From Ramlibacter lithotrophicus (GTDB taxonomy: Bacteria; Pseudomonadota; Gammaproteobacteria; Burkholderiales; Burkholderiaceae_C), in contig NZ_VTOX01000002.1 in the NCBI RefSeq assembly GCF_012184415.1, positions 711,237 to 775,236 on the forward strand: DNA of 64,000 nt, given 5' to 3'. The notes under the pieces are model-generated. The model saw nothing but the letters and a program-made list of their open reading frames with translations. It made no database searches and was not told the origin of the DNA. Position 1 is the stretch's first letter. Each line of letters starts with the position of its first letter. The translations under genes were made by a program, and so were the position numbers. Shown here in pieces: positions 1 through 8,710 of this stretch.

Positions 1-1
1 C

Positions 2-337
2 CGCATGCTTTTCACGTGGAACGCCGCCAATGAGGCGGCGCGGGCCGGGGCCAGGTACGCGGTCGTCTGCGACGACACGTTCAACGAGACCAACGTGCTC
101 ACCCGCATGCAGGGCATGCTGCCGCAGATCCAGGACATCGACCTGGCGTGGATCCCCGCCGGCTGCACCCACGCCACCTGCGAAGGCGTGACGGTGACGA
201 TCCAGAACCTCGGGTTCCGCTGGATCTCGCCCATTCCCGACGTGGTGATGGCGCTGATTCCCATGCCCACGTTCTCCACCTTCCTCACGCGGGAAGTCAT
301 GCGCCAGGACCCCAACAGCGCCGCCATCTGCTCATGA
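2..337 (+). CDS. TadE-like pilus assembly protein (5' end outside window)
   Basis: This is the C-terminal part of a TadE/TadG-type pseudopilin-like protein of the Tad (Flp) pilus. The frame is open at the left edge (an Arg codon at base 2), so the ATG at base 5 is probably internal. The visible start resembles the stretch just after the membrane helix of TadE proteins (NAANEAARAGARYAVVCDD). The usual N-terminal leader and hydrophobic helix are therefore outside the window. The rest is a short periplasmic domain with two cysteines (in CTHATC), which could form a disulfide. It ends 16 bases before tadZ and is co-directional with tadZABC. TadE and TadG cannot be told apart from this fragment. 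Confidence 0.75.
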   Translation, partial: RMLFTWNAANEAARAGARYAVVCDDTFNETNVLTRMQGMLPQIQDIDLAWIPAGCTHATCEGVTVTIQNLGFRWISPIPDVVMALIPMPTFSTFLTREVMRQDPNSAAICS

Positions 338-353
338 GCGTCAGGAACAGCCA

Positions 354-1508
354 ATGAAAATCGTCTTGATCTCCCCCAGCCGCAGCCACCTGGACGCCAT
401 GGGCGCAGCCCTGGAGACCCATGGCCACGCGGTGCTGCGCCTCGACGGCGGCAAGAGCCGCATGCGCGACATCGCCGAGCAGGAGGCTCCGGACCTGATG
501 CTGGTCGACGGCATGTGCTGCGACATCGAGGAACTCGTGCACGTCGAGCACGTCACCACGCACCACCCGGGGACGGCGGTGATCCTGCTCTGCTCCACCC
601 ACACGCCGGAATTCCTCATCAACTCGATGCGGGCCGGCGTGCGCGAGGTGCTGCCGTCCCCCGCGGCGCCAGCGGCCCTGCAGGCGGCGGTGGGCCGGGT
701 GGCCGCCAAGCTCGCCGGCGCCACCGGGCGGCGCCAGGGCAGGATCCTCGCGTTCATGCCGTGCAAGGGCGGCGCCGGCGCGACGTTCCTGGCCACCAAC
801 CTCGGCGCCCAGCTGGCCGAGAACAGCACCGTGCTGCTCATGGACCTGAACCTGCAGTTCGGGGACGCGCTCTCGTTCGTGCACGACGCGCGGCCCGTTT
901 CCACCCTCGCGGACGTGGCCCACGGCATCGATCGGCTCGACGCATCGTTGCTCGCGGCGAGCACCGTGCGGGCCGGCCCGAACTACAGCATCCTGCCCGC
1001 CCCGGAGGACCTGGCGCACGCCATGGAGGTGAAGCCGGAACACGTCGACGCGGTCCTCAACGTCGCCGTCGCCAACTACGATTTCGTGCTGCTCGACCTG
1101 GCACGGCTGATGGACACGATCACGATCAAGGCGCTGGACCGTGCGGCGCGGATCTACGCCGTCATGCAGGCGAGCCTCCCTGACGTGCGCAACGCGGCGC
1201 GCCTGGTGGCGGCGTTCCGGTCCCTCGGCTACGGCGGCGACAAGGCGGAGTTCGTCATCAACCGCTTCGAGAAAGGCCGGGAGATCGGCACCGAGCAGGT
1301 CCGGCGCGCGCTGGGCGACGTGCGACTGAGCACCATTCCCAACGCCTGGCGCGAAGTCTCCTCCTCGATCAACCACGGCGAGCCGCTCGCCAGGACCGGG
1401 CGCAGCAATGCGGTCGCGCGGCAGCTCGCCGAACTCGCCCAGTCGCTCAACCCGCCGCAGGAAGAAGGCCGCGGCGGACTGTTCGGCCGCCTGTTCCGCA
1501 AGGCATGA
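354..1508 (+). CDS. tadZ: TadZ/CpaE-family pilus localisation ATPase
   Basis: This 384-residue protein combines an N-terminal receiver-like domain (about residues 1-110) with a ParA/MinD-type ATPase domain. The deviant Walker A is CKGGAGAT at about 137-144, and a second motif, [11 protein letters not shown], lies at about 161-171. CpaE/TadZ proteins place the Tad secretion apparatus at a cell pole and act upstream of the TadA ATPase. The receiver-like half does not show an obvious phosphorylatable Asp, as is common for this family. The start has an AGGA ribosome site 7 bases upstream. The stop is followed at 18 bases by tadA, within a tadE-Z-A-B-C order typical of these loci. Confidence 0.9.
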   Translation: MKIVLISPSRSHLDAMGAALETHGHAVLRLDGGKSRMRDIAEQEAPDLMLVDGMCCDIEELVHVEHVTTHHPGTAVILLCSTHTPEFLINSMRAGVREVLPSPAAPAALQAAVGRVAAKLAGATGRRQGRILAFMPCKGGAGATFLATNLGAQLAENSTVLLMDLNLQFGDALSFVHDARPVSTLADVAHGIDRLDASLLAASTVRAGPNYSILPAPEDLAHAMEVKPEHVDAVLNVAVANYDFVLLDLARLMDTITIKALDRAARIYAVMQASLPDVRNAARLVAAFRSLGYGGDKAEFVINRFEKGREIGTEQVRRALGDVRLSTIPNAWREVSSSINHGEPLARTGRSNAVARQLAELAQSLNPPQEEGRGGLFGRLFRKA

Positions 1509-1525
1509 CACCCAGGAGCCCCCCG

Positions 1526-2926
1526 ATGACCAGCCTCACGAGCACTGCCTTCGGCGCCGCCATGCGCAACGGCGCCGTCATCTCGCTGCGCGAACGGCTC
1601 AACACGGCGCCGGCCGAACCGGCTGCACGCGGTCCGGCCGCTCCCGCCGCCGACTCGTACAAGGCATTGAAGGGGCGAATGCACCTGAAGATGCTGGAGC
1701 AGTTCGACCTGACGGCGCTCGAAACGCTCTCGCCGGAGCAGTTGCGCCGCGAGATCGCCATCATGCTGGAACGCCTGCTCATGGAGGAGCAGGCGGTCAT
1801 CAACGAGGCTGAGCGCAGCTCCCTGTTGCGCGACATCCAGCACGAGATGCTCGGCTTCGGGCCGCTGGAGCTCCTGATGGCCGATCCCGCGGTCTCGGAC
1901 ATCCTGGTCAACTCCTACCGGCAGATCTACGTCGAGCGCCGCGGGCGCCTGGAACTGACCAACGTCACCTTCACCGACGAGAAGCACCTGCTGCGGATCA
2001 TCGACAAGATCGTCTCCCTCGTGGGCCGCCGCATCGACGAGTCCAGCCCGATGGTGGACGCGCGCCTGCCAGACGGATCGCGGGTCAACGCCGTGATCCC
2101 GCCGGTCGCCATCGACGGGCCGATGATGTCCATCCGCCGCTTCGCGCACATCCCGCTGACCATGGCCAACCTGGTCGACGAACTGAAGACGATGACTCCG
2201 GAGATGGCCAGGATGATGGAGGGGCTCATCCGGTCGAAACTGAACATCCTCATTTCCGGCGGCACCGGTGCCGGCAAGACGACCTTGCTGAACATCCTGT
2301 CGGGCTACATCCCGGACAACGAGCGGGTGGTGACCATCGAGGACGCGGCCGAACTCCAGATGCAGCAACCGCACGTGGTGCGGATGGAGACTCGCCCGCC
2401 CAACATCGAAGGCAAGGGCGAGGTCACGCAGCGCGCGCTGGTGCGCAATGCGCTGCGGATGCGGCCCGACCGGATCGTGATCGGCGAAGTGCGCGGCGCC
2501 GAAGCCTTCGACATGCTGCAGGCGATGAACACCGGCCACGAGGGCTCGCTCACCACGATCCATGCCAACACGCCGCGCGACGCCATTTCGCGCCTGGAAA
2601 ACATGATCGGCATGGCCAATCTCAACCTGCCGCACAAGGCGGCGCGCCAGCAGATCGCCTCGGCGATCACGGTCGTGATCCAGGTGCTGCGGCTGATCGA
2701 CGGCCGCCGCAAGGTGACCAGCATCCAGGAGATCACCGGGATGGAAGGCGACGTGATCACCATGCAGGAGATCTTCTCGTTCAGGCAGAGCGGCGTCGGC
2801 GCCGACGGCCTGGTGCAAGGCCACTTCCAGGCGTCCGGCGTGCGGCCCAAGTTCTGCGACCGGTTGCGCGCCTATGGCGTGGTACTGCCCGAATCGATGT
2901 TCGACCCGACGCGGGTCTTCCAGTAA
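1526..2926 (+). CDS. tadA: TadA/CpaF pilus assembly ATPase
   Basis: This 466-residue secretion ATPase of the type II/IV superfamily powers Flp pilus assembly. The Walker [10 protein letters not shown] is at about residues 245-253. It is followed by the Asp box ([11 protein letters not shown]), Walker B ([13 protein letters not shown]) and the His box (GSLTTIHAN). All are intact, so the enzyme should be active. An in-frame ATG at 1505 overlaps the tadZ stop. The ATG at 1526 is preferred because AGGAG sits 7 bases before it. The spacing to tadB is 11 bases. Confidence 0.93.
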   Translation: MTSLTSTAFGAAMRNGAVISLRERLNTAPAEPAARGPAAPAADSYKALKGRMHLKMLEQFDLTALETLSPEQLRREIAIMLERLLMEEQAVINEAERSSLLRDIQHEMLGFGPLELLMADPAVSDILVNSYRQIYVERRGRLELTNVTFTDEKHLLRIIDKIVSLVGRRIDESSPMVDARLPDGSRVNAVIPPVAIDGPMMSIRRFAHIPLTMANLVDELKTMTPEMARMMEGLIRSKLNILISGGTGAGKTTLLNILSGYIPDNERVVTIEDAAELQMQQPHVVRMETRPPNIEGKGEVTQRALVRNALRMRPDRIVIGEVRGAEAFDMLQAMNTGHEGSLTTIHANTPRDAISRLENMIGMANLNLPHKAARQQIASAITVVIQVLRLIDGRRKVTSIQEITGMEGDVITMQEIFSFRQSGVGADGLVQGHFQASGVRPKFCDRLRAYGVVLPESMFDPTRVFQ

Positions 2927-2937
2927 GGAGCAGGCAA

Positions 2938-3930
2938 ATGCTGCAGTCCCTCCTTGTCAACGACTTCCTCGTGGTCTCGATGCTGGTGTTCGTCGCGGTG
3001 ATGCTGCTGCTCGAGAGCGGCTATCTCGCGTGGCGCTCCAGCCGCGGCCCGGCGGCGCGGAAGCTGCACCACCGGCTGGAAGCGGCGTCGACGCGGCGCG
3101 CGGCGATGCAGCAGGCGCACCTGCTGAAGCAGCCGCTCGCCGGCGACATGGCGCCGCTGGAGCGCCGGCTCCAGGCGCTGCCCCGGGCCCACTGGCTTGA
3201 CCGCGCGATGCAGCAGTCGGGTCTGGGCTGGTCGCTGACCCGGCTGCTGGTGCAGTCCGCGGCCATGGCCCTGGCCGGCTGGCTGGCCGCGACCACCGCG
3301 CTGCATCAACCGCTGCTCGTGGGCCTGGGGGCGGCCGCCGCCATGGGCGCGCTGCCGCTGCTGTACGTGAACTGGCGTCGCGACAAGCGCCTGAAGAAGA
3401 TCGAGGCGCAGCTGCCGGAAGCGCTCGACCTCGTCACCCGTGCCCTGCGCGCCGGCCACGCCTTCGGGGCAGGACTCAAGATGGCGGGCGACGAACTCGC
3501 CGAACCGGTCTCGGGCGAACTGCGGGCGGTGCACGAGGAAGTGAATTTCGGCGTGTCCATGGAGCAGGCGCTGACCCACCTGAGCGAGCGCGTGCCGCTG
3601 ACCGACATCCGCTACTTCGTCGTGGCCGTGCTGATCCAGCGCGACTCCGGCGGCAACCTCACCGAAATCCTGGGCAACCTGAGCCGCCTGCTGCGCGAGC
3701 GCGCCAAGCTCATCGCCAAGGTGCGCGTGCTTTCGTCGGAGGGCCGGCTGTCGGCCTGGGTGCTGGCGGCGATGCCGTTCGGCCTCGCCGCGATCCTGAA
3801 CCTGATGAACCCGGAATTCATGAGCCTGATGTGGACCGACCCGCTGGGCATCACCATGATCAAGTACCTGCTGGCGATGATGCTGCTCGGCGGGCTGGTG
3901 CTGCGCAAGATCGTGCGGATCCGCTATTGA
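2938..3930 (+). CDS. tadB: TadB inner-membrane platform protein
   Basis: This 330-residue protein belongs to the type II secretion F (GspF-like) family. An N-terminal membrane helix (about residues 8-25) and a helix pair at about 100-145 are followed by the cytoplasmic F domain. That domain includes LPEALDLVTRALRAGHAF and a later RDSGGNLTEIL segment, with further helices near the C-terminus. TadB and TadC together form the inner-membrane platform on which TadA works. GGAGCAGGCAA before the ATG supplies the ribosome site. The gene lies 13 bases upstream of tadC. Confidence 0.9.
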   Translation: MLQSLLVNDFLVVSMLVFVAVMLLLESGYLAWRSSRGPAARKLHHRLEAASTRRAAMQQAHLLKQPLAGDMAPLERRLQALPRAHWLDRAMQQSGLGWSLTRLLVQSAAMALAGWLAATTALHQPLLVGLGAAAAMGALPLLYVNWRRDKRLKKIEAQLPEALDLVTRALRAGHAFGAGLKMAGDELAEPVSGELRAVHEEVNFGVSMEQALTHLSERVPLTDIRYFVVAVLIQRDSGGNLTEILGNLSRLLRERAKLIAKVRVLSSEGRLSAWVLAAMPFGLAAILNLMNPEFMSLMWTDPLGITMIKYLLAMMLLGGLVLRKIVRIRY

Positions 3931-3943
3931 AGGAGGTAGCGCC

Positions 3944-4861
3944 ATGTTGATCGTTCCCCTGCTCGTGTTCCTCGCCGTGAGCATCGGCCTGGCCGCACTG
4001 TTCCTCTGGCTCGCACCCACCCGCACCGAACAGCGGCTGGAGGCCGTGGCGCCGTCGGCGACCCCCGAGGCCTCGGCCTGGACCGAAACGGCCCGCAAGG
4101 TCGCCGGGCCGCTCGCCAAGCTGGCGGTGCCCGAAGGCGAGTGGGAAGGCTCCGCCCTGCGCCTGCGCTTCCTCAACGCCGGGATCCGCCACCCGGATGC
4201 GCGGCTCGCGTATTTCGCGGCGAAGACGGTGCTGCCGCTGGTGCTGGCCGCGGCGGCCTTCTTCTGGCTGCGGGCCACGAGCGACGCCCATGGCGCGAAG
4301 CTGCTGTTCTACCTCATGGTGGCAGCGCTGGTCGGCGTCTACCTGCCCAACCTCGTGCTGCACTTTGCCGTCAAGAGCCGCCAGCGCGAGATCTTCGAAA
4401 ACTTTCCCGACGCGGCGGACCTGATGCTCGTCTGCGTGGAAGCTGGGCTCGGCCTGGATGCCGGCCTGACGAAGGTGGGAGAGGAAATCCGCCGCAAGAG
4501 CCAGGCGCTGGCGGAGGAGCTGCACCTCACCAACCTCGAGATGCGGGCCGGCGCCACCCGCGAGAAGTCGCTGCGCAACCTCGCACTGCGCACCGGGATC
4601 GAGGAAATCGGCACCTTCGCCACCATGCTGACCCAGGCCGACCGCTTCGGCACGAGCATCAGCGACTCCCTGCGGGTCTTCTCGGACGACCTGCGCCACA
4701 AGCGGCAGGTACGCGCCGAGGAAGCGGCGGCCAAGGTGCCGACCAAGATGCTGTTCCCCCTGGTGCTGTTCATCTTCCCGTCCGTGATCATGGTGGTGCT
4801 CGGCCCCGCCATCATCCAGGTGGTCCGCACGCTGATTCCGCTGTTCGCCGGCCGCGGTTGA
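3944..4861 (+). CDS. tadC: TadC inner-membrane platform protein
   Basis: This 305-residue protein is the second GspF-domain platform subunit of the Tad pilus. It has an N-terminal helix (about residues 3-22), a helix pair at about 90-135, the conserved region FPDAADLMLVCVEAGLGLDAGL and a C-terminal helix ending in a short basic tail. GGAGG lies 6-10 bases upstream of the ATG. A gene of a different class, without Tad motifs, begins 8 bases after the stop. No tadD or tadF follows, so the pilus module ends here. Confidence 0.9.
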   Translation: MLIVPLLVFLAVSIGLAALFLWLAPTRTEQRLEAVAPSATPEASAWTETARKVAGPLAKLAVPEGEWEGSALRLRFLNAGIRHPDARLAYFAAKTVLPLVLAAAAFFWLRATSDAHGAKLLFYLMVAALVGVYLPNLVLHFAVKSRQREIFENFPDAADLMLVCVEAGLGLDAGLTKVGEEIRRKSQALAEELHLTNLEMRAGATREKSLRNLALRTGIEEIGTFATMLTQADRFGTSISDSLRVFSDDLRHKRQVRAEEAAAKVPTKMLFPLVLFIFPSVIMVVLGPAIIQVVRTLIPLFAGRG

Positions 4862-4869
4862 GAACGGGC

Positions 4870-6429
4870 ATGGAATCGACCACAGTCAACACGCACGCCG
4901 TCGGCCGCGCCGCCGGCGCCCGCACCGGGTCGTGGCACGTGTCACTCCCGCTGCTGGCCGGCCTGCTGACGTTCCTGTATGGCGTCTCGCGCGGCACGGC
5001 GCTGCTGGCCGACGGCGACACGTACTGGCATGTCGCCGCCGGCCGGTGGATCCTGGAGCACGGCGCCGTGCCGACGCAGGACCCGTTTTCCCACACCAGG
5101 CTGGGCGCACCCTGGACCGCCCACGAGTGGCTCAGCGAAGTGCTGCTGGAACTGGCGCACGCGGCGGGCGGCTGGGAACTGGTGGCCGCCCTGACAGCCC
5201 TCGCCTTTGCCCTGTCGATCTCGATCCTCGGGCGGGCACTGCTGCGTTCCCTGGAGCCGATCCACGTCGTGGCGGCGATGACGCTCGCGGTGCTGATGAC
5301 CGCCGGGCACCTCGTCGCGCGTCCGCACATCCTGGCCATGCCGCTGCTGGTGGCCTGGGCCGCCGAACTGGTGCGCGCCCGCGACAGGGACGCCGCGCCG
5401 CCATTCTGGCTGCTGCCGCTGATGACCCTCTGGGCGAACATGCACGGCGGTTTCACGCTGGGGATCGGACTCGCAGTCGCGTTCGCTGCCGAGGCGGTGC
5501 TTGCGGCGGCCAGGCACGGCCGCGTTGCCGCTGCGGCACGCACGTGGGGCCTCTTCGTCGCGCTGGCCGTCGTCGCTTCCCTGCTGACGCCCCACGGCCC
5601 GCAAGGGCTGCTGTTCACCTGGCAGATCATGTTCGAGGACAGCTTCATGCTGGGACGCATCGGCGAATGGCGCTCGCCGGACTTCCACCGGTTCCAGCCG
5701 CTGGAAGTGTGGCTCCTCGGCATCATGGCACTGGCCATGCACCAGGGCGTGAAGCTGCCGCTGGCTCGCCTGGTTCTGCTGCTGGGATTCACTCACCTGG
5801 CCCTGAAGCACGTTCGCAACGTCGAACTGCTCGGCCTGCTGGCGCCGCTGTTCCTGGCCGCCCCCCTGGCGCAACACTTCCACGCGCGTGGAGCGGGTCG
5901 CAAGCAATTCGCCGGGGGCGACCGGCTCCTTGGCGCGCTCACTCGCGGTGCCGCGCCTGGCGGGCTACTGCTCGTCCTGCTGCTCGGCGGGCTCGCCACC
6001 ACCTCGATCTGGAGCGCGACCGGGCCATTGGTGCCGCCGGAGCAGATCGCGCCGCAACGCGCGGCGAAGGCCGCTCGTGATGCCGGCGCCGCGGGCCCGG
6101 TGCTGAACGACTACGGATGGGGCGGCTACCTCATCTACGCGGGGGTGCCGCCGTTCATAGACGGCCGTGCCGACATGTACCGCGACGGTTTCGTCAAGGA
6201 ATATGCCGAGGCAATGGACCTGGCCACGCCCACGAGCCTGCCCCGGCTTCTGGACCGCTACCAGATCGGCTGGACCCTGTTGCCGCCGAACCGGCCGGCC
6301 ACGGCCATGCTGGACCGGCTGCCGGGGTGGCGACGGGTCCATGCGGACGAGCACGCCGTCGTGCACGTCAAGACCTCCGGTGCTCCCGGGGACGCCATTG
6401 CAGCAGCGCCGGCGCGCGCCCTGCCCTGA
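4870..6429 (+). CDS. multi-pass membrane protein, GT-C glycosyltransferase-like
   Basis: This 519-residue protein has about ten hydrophobic helices and a soluble C-terminal tail. Shortly after the first helix comes an acidic loop, DGDTYWHVAAG. That arrangement resembles GT-C glycosyltransferases, which use a polyprenyl-phosphate sugar and carry a catalytic acid in the first periplasmic loop. A later segment, LNDYGWGGYLIY, is typical of uncharacterised proteins of this kind. The start chosen is the ATG 8 bases after tadC. The frame is open further upstream, but only as a shadow of tadC. The exact activity is not known; the fold assignment is an inference from topology and the acidic loop. Confidence 0.65.
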   Translation: MESTTVNTHAVGRAAGARTGSWHVSLPLLAGLLTFLYGVSRGTALLADGDTYWHVAAGRWILEHGAVPTQDPFSHTRLGAPWTAHEWLSEVLLELAHAAGGWELVAALTALAFALSISILGRALLRSLEPIHVVAAMTLAVLMTAGHLVARPHILAMPLLVAWAAELVRARDRDAAPPFWLLPLMTLWANMHGGFTLGIGLAVAFAAEAVLAAARHGRVAAAARTWGLFVALAVVASLLTPHGPQGLLFTWQIMFEDSFMLGRIGEWRSPDFHRFQPLEVWLLGIMALAMHQGVKLPLARLVLLLGFTHLALKHVRNVELLGLLAPLFLAAPLAQHFHARGAGRKQFAGGDRLLGALTRGAAPGGLLLVLLLGGLATTSIWSATGPLVPPEQIAPQRAAKAARDAGAAGPVLNDYGWGGYLIYAGVPPFIDGRADMYRDGFVKEYAEAMDLATPTSLPRLLDRYQIGWTLLPPNRPATAMLDRLPGWRRVHADEHAVVHVKTSGAPGDAIAAAPARALP

Positions 6430-6448
6430 TCAGACCATGGAGCGATGC

Positions 6449-7525
6449 ATGATCCCGAATCACCCGATCCCACCGGCTCGCCAGAAACACCTCTCCATCG
6501 TCGTGCCGTTCTTCAATGAAGGACCGGGGGTGGAGGCCTTCGACGCCGCGCTGCAACCGATCCTGTCCGCCCTCCCTGACTACCAGGTGGAGATCGTGTG
6601 CGTGGACGACGGCAGCACGGACGACACGCTGGAGCGTCTGCTGGCGCTGGCCACCACCGACGGCCGGTACCGGTTGCTCGAACTGAGCCGCAACTTCGGC
6701 AAGGAAGCGGCGCTCACGGCCGGCATCGATGCCGCGCGTGGGGCCGCCGTGGTACCCATGGACGCCGACCTGCAGGACCCACCGGCCGTCCTGCGGCAGT
6801 TGTTGCTGTCGTGGGAAGGCGGCGCGGACGTGGTGCTGGCGCGGCGAACCGACCGCAGCAGCGACGGCCTGCTGAAACGCACGACCGCCGAATGGTTCTA
6901 CCGCATGCACAACCTGGTCGCCGACATCGCGATCCCGCAGAACGTCGGCGATTTCCGGCTGATGGACCGGCAGGTGGTCGAGGCGCTCAAGCGCCTGCCG
7001 GAACGCCAGAGATTCATGAAGGGCCTGTTCTCCTGGGTCGGCTTCCGCACCGAATACGTCCACTACGCGCGCGGCGCACGGGCAGTCGGAACGACCAAGT
7101 TCCCCGGCTGGAAGCTGTGGAACTTCGCCATCGAGGGATTTACCAGCTTCAGCACGGCGCCCCTGCGCATCTGGACCTACGTCGGACTCGTCGGGGCCGC
7201 CTGCACCGCGCTCTATGGCGCCGCCATCCTGATCCGGACCCTGGCATTCGGCGTCGACGTCCCTGGTTATGCCTCGCTGCTGCTGGCCATCCTGTTTTTC
7301 GGCAGCCTGCAGCTGATCAGCCTGGGGCTGCTGGGCGAGTACATCGGCAGGATCTACATCGAAAGCAAGCAGCGTCCCGTCTACATCGTTCGCCGGCAGT
7401 ACGGGGGCGACGCTGCCCGGGATGCCGCGCGACCGTCGCTCTGGCGCCGGACCGGCAGCCACGCGAGCCGCTGGTCGCGCCCATTCGTGCCGCCGGTGCA
7501 ACACCATGCGGGGTCGACGCAATGA
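6449..7525 (+). CDS. GT2 glycosyltransferase, GtrB/DPM1-like polyprenyl-phosphate transferase
   Basis: This 358-residue family 2 glycosyltransferase has a GT-A domain starting SIVVPFFNEG. It carries the nucleotide-sugar motifs CVDDGSTDDT and PMDADLQDPP and a GDFRLMDR segment, followed by two C-terminal helices and a basic tail. GtrB-type enzymes move a sugar from UDP or GDP to undecaprenyl phosphate on the cytoplasmic face. Start: of two close ATGs (6437, 6449), the second has GGAG 6 bases upstream. A GtrA-like protein is encoded two genes downstream and GT-C-like proteins lie on both sides. This is the classic set for flipping a lipid-linked sugar and transferring it outside the cell. Confidence 0.88.
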   Translation: MIPNHPIPPARQKHLSIVVPFFNEGPGVEAFDAALQPILSALPDYQVEIVCVDDGSTDDTLERLLALATTDGRYRLLELSRNFGKEAALTAGIDAARGAAVVPMDADLQDPPAVLRQLLLSWEGGADVVLARRTDRSSDGLLKRTTAEWFYRMHNLVADIAIPQNVGDFRLMDRQVVEALKRLPERQRFMKGLFSWVGFRTEYVHYARGARAVGTTKFPGWKLWNFAIEGFTSFSTAPLRIWTYVGLVGAACTALYGAAILIRTLAFGVDVPGYASLLLAILFFGSLQLISLGLLGEYIGRIYIESKQRPVYIVRRQYGGDAARDAARPSLWRRTGSHASRWSRPFVPPVQHHAGSTQ

Positions 7526-8259
7526 GCCCCGCTGCCTACGCCGAAATGGCAGCGACCCAGGAATTGCACTGGTGGTTCGCCGCCCGGCGGCACATCCTGC
7601 GCAGCCAGCTCGAGCGCCTGGAATTGCCGCCGGACGCCGAGATCCTGGAAGTCGGCAGCGGCACCGGCGCCAATCTGGGCATGCTGGCTGAATTCGGACG
7701 GGTCGTGGGCCTCGAGATGAGCGCCGGTGCCATCGCGCTCGCCCGCCAGCGCGGCGCCGGGGCCGCCACGATGCTGTTGGGGCGGTGCCCCGAAGGCCTG
7801 GCCGACCTGCCGCGCTTCGACCTTGTCTGCATGTTCGACGTCCTGGAACATATCGAGGAGGACCGAGCCGCGCTCGCCGCAGCGGCCGCGCACCTCAAGC
7901 CGGGCGGGCGCCTGCTGGTCACCGTGCCCTCCTACCAATGGATGTGGGGACCGCACGACGAGCACCTGCATCACAAGCGCCGGTACAGCCGCCGCTTGCT
8001 CGCCGACCGCTGCGCACAGGCGGGCTTGGCCGTGCACCGGATGAGCCACTTCAACACGCTGCTGTTTCCGCTCGCCGTGGCCGGCCGCCTGTACGAGAAG
8101 GCGCGCGGACGATCCGGTGCCGCCGCCGCAGTGCCGGCGGCACCGATCAACAGCGCCCTGCGCTGCACGTTCGCGTTCGAGCGGCACCTGCTGTCGCGGA
8201 TGCACCTGCCTTTCGGGCTGTCCCTGCTCGCCGTCGCAGGAGCCGTGGGGCGCCACTGA
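7522..8259 (+). CDS. class I SAM-dependent methyltransferase
   Basis: This 245-residue methyltransferase overlaps the preceding gene by ATGA. The SAM-binding motif I is EILEVGSGTG at about residues 40-49. The acidic residue after strand 2 lies in VVGLEMS. Motif II is in LVCMFDVLEHIEED, followed by LKPGGRLLVTVPS. It resembles the methyltransferases found beside GtrB/GtrA genes and may act on a sugar or lipid-linked intermediate. The substrate cannot be read from the sequence. Confidence 0.82.
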   Translation: MSPAAYAEMAATQELHWWFAARRHILRSQLERLELPPDAEILEVGSGTGANLGMLAEFGRVVGLEMSAGAIALARQRGAGAATMLLGRCPEGLADLPRFDLVCMFDVLEHIEEDRAALAAAAAHLKPGGRLLVTVPSYQWMWGPHDEHLHHKRRYSRRLLADRCAQAGLAVHRMSHFNTLLFPLAVAGRLYEKARGRSGAAAAVPAAPINSALRCTFAFERHLLSRMHLPFGLSLLAVAGAVGRH

Positions 8260-8261
8260 CG

Positions 8262-8699
8262 ATGGCGGGCCTCGCACATCTGTTCGACCACCGCCTGGGC
8301 CGCTTCATCCTTGTCGGCCTGTGCAACAGCGCGCTCGGGTTGCTGGTGATCTTCGGCTGCAAGGCCTACCTCGGCCTCGGCGACGCGGCCGCGAACGCCA
8401 CCGGCTACGCACTGCTGATCGCCTTGAGCTTCCTGCTGAACAGGCAGTGGACGTTCGAAGACGGCGGCGATCCCGCAGGCAGCCTGCTGCGCTTCGTGCT
8501 GGTGCTCGCCGCCGCCTACCTCGCCAACCTGGCGACGACGCTGGCGGCCATCGACCTCCTGGCCGTGGACGACTACCTGGCCCATGTGGCCGGTATCGGC
8601 CCGTACGCCGCGGTGGGTTACCTGGGCAGCCGGATCTTCGTCTTCAGATCGCCCCGGTCGTCGTTGCGATGCCCGCGGCCCGACGGCACCTTGCGCTGA
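8262..8699 (+). CDS. GtrA-family membrane protein (putative lipid-linked sugar flippase)
   Basis: This 145-residue protein has four predicted helices and the GtrA-family signature: FILVGLCNSALG near the start, and FLLNRQWTF after the second helix. GtrA proteins are thought to translocate polyprenyl-phosphate-linked sugars made by GtrB across the inner membrane. The ATG lies 2 bases after the methyltransferase stop, so the two are probably translated together. The C-terminal tail is basic and unusual in composition, and the reading frame stops 11 bases before the next gene. Confidence 0.82.
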   Translation: MAGLAHLFDHRLGRFILVGLCNSALGLLVIFGCKAYLGLGDAAANATGYALLIALSFLLNRQWTFEDGGDPAGSLLRFVLVLAAAYLANLATTLAAIDLLAVDDYLAHVAGIGPYAAVGYLGSRIFVFRSPRSSLRCPRPDGTLR

Positions 8700-8710
8700 A
8701 GGGCTGCGGC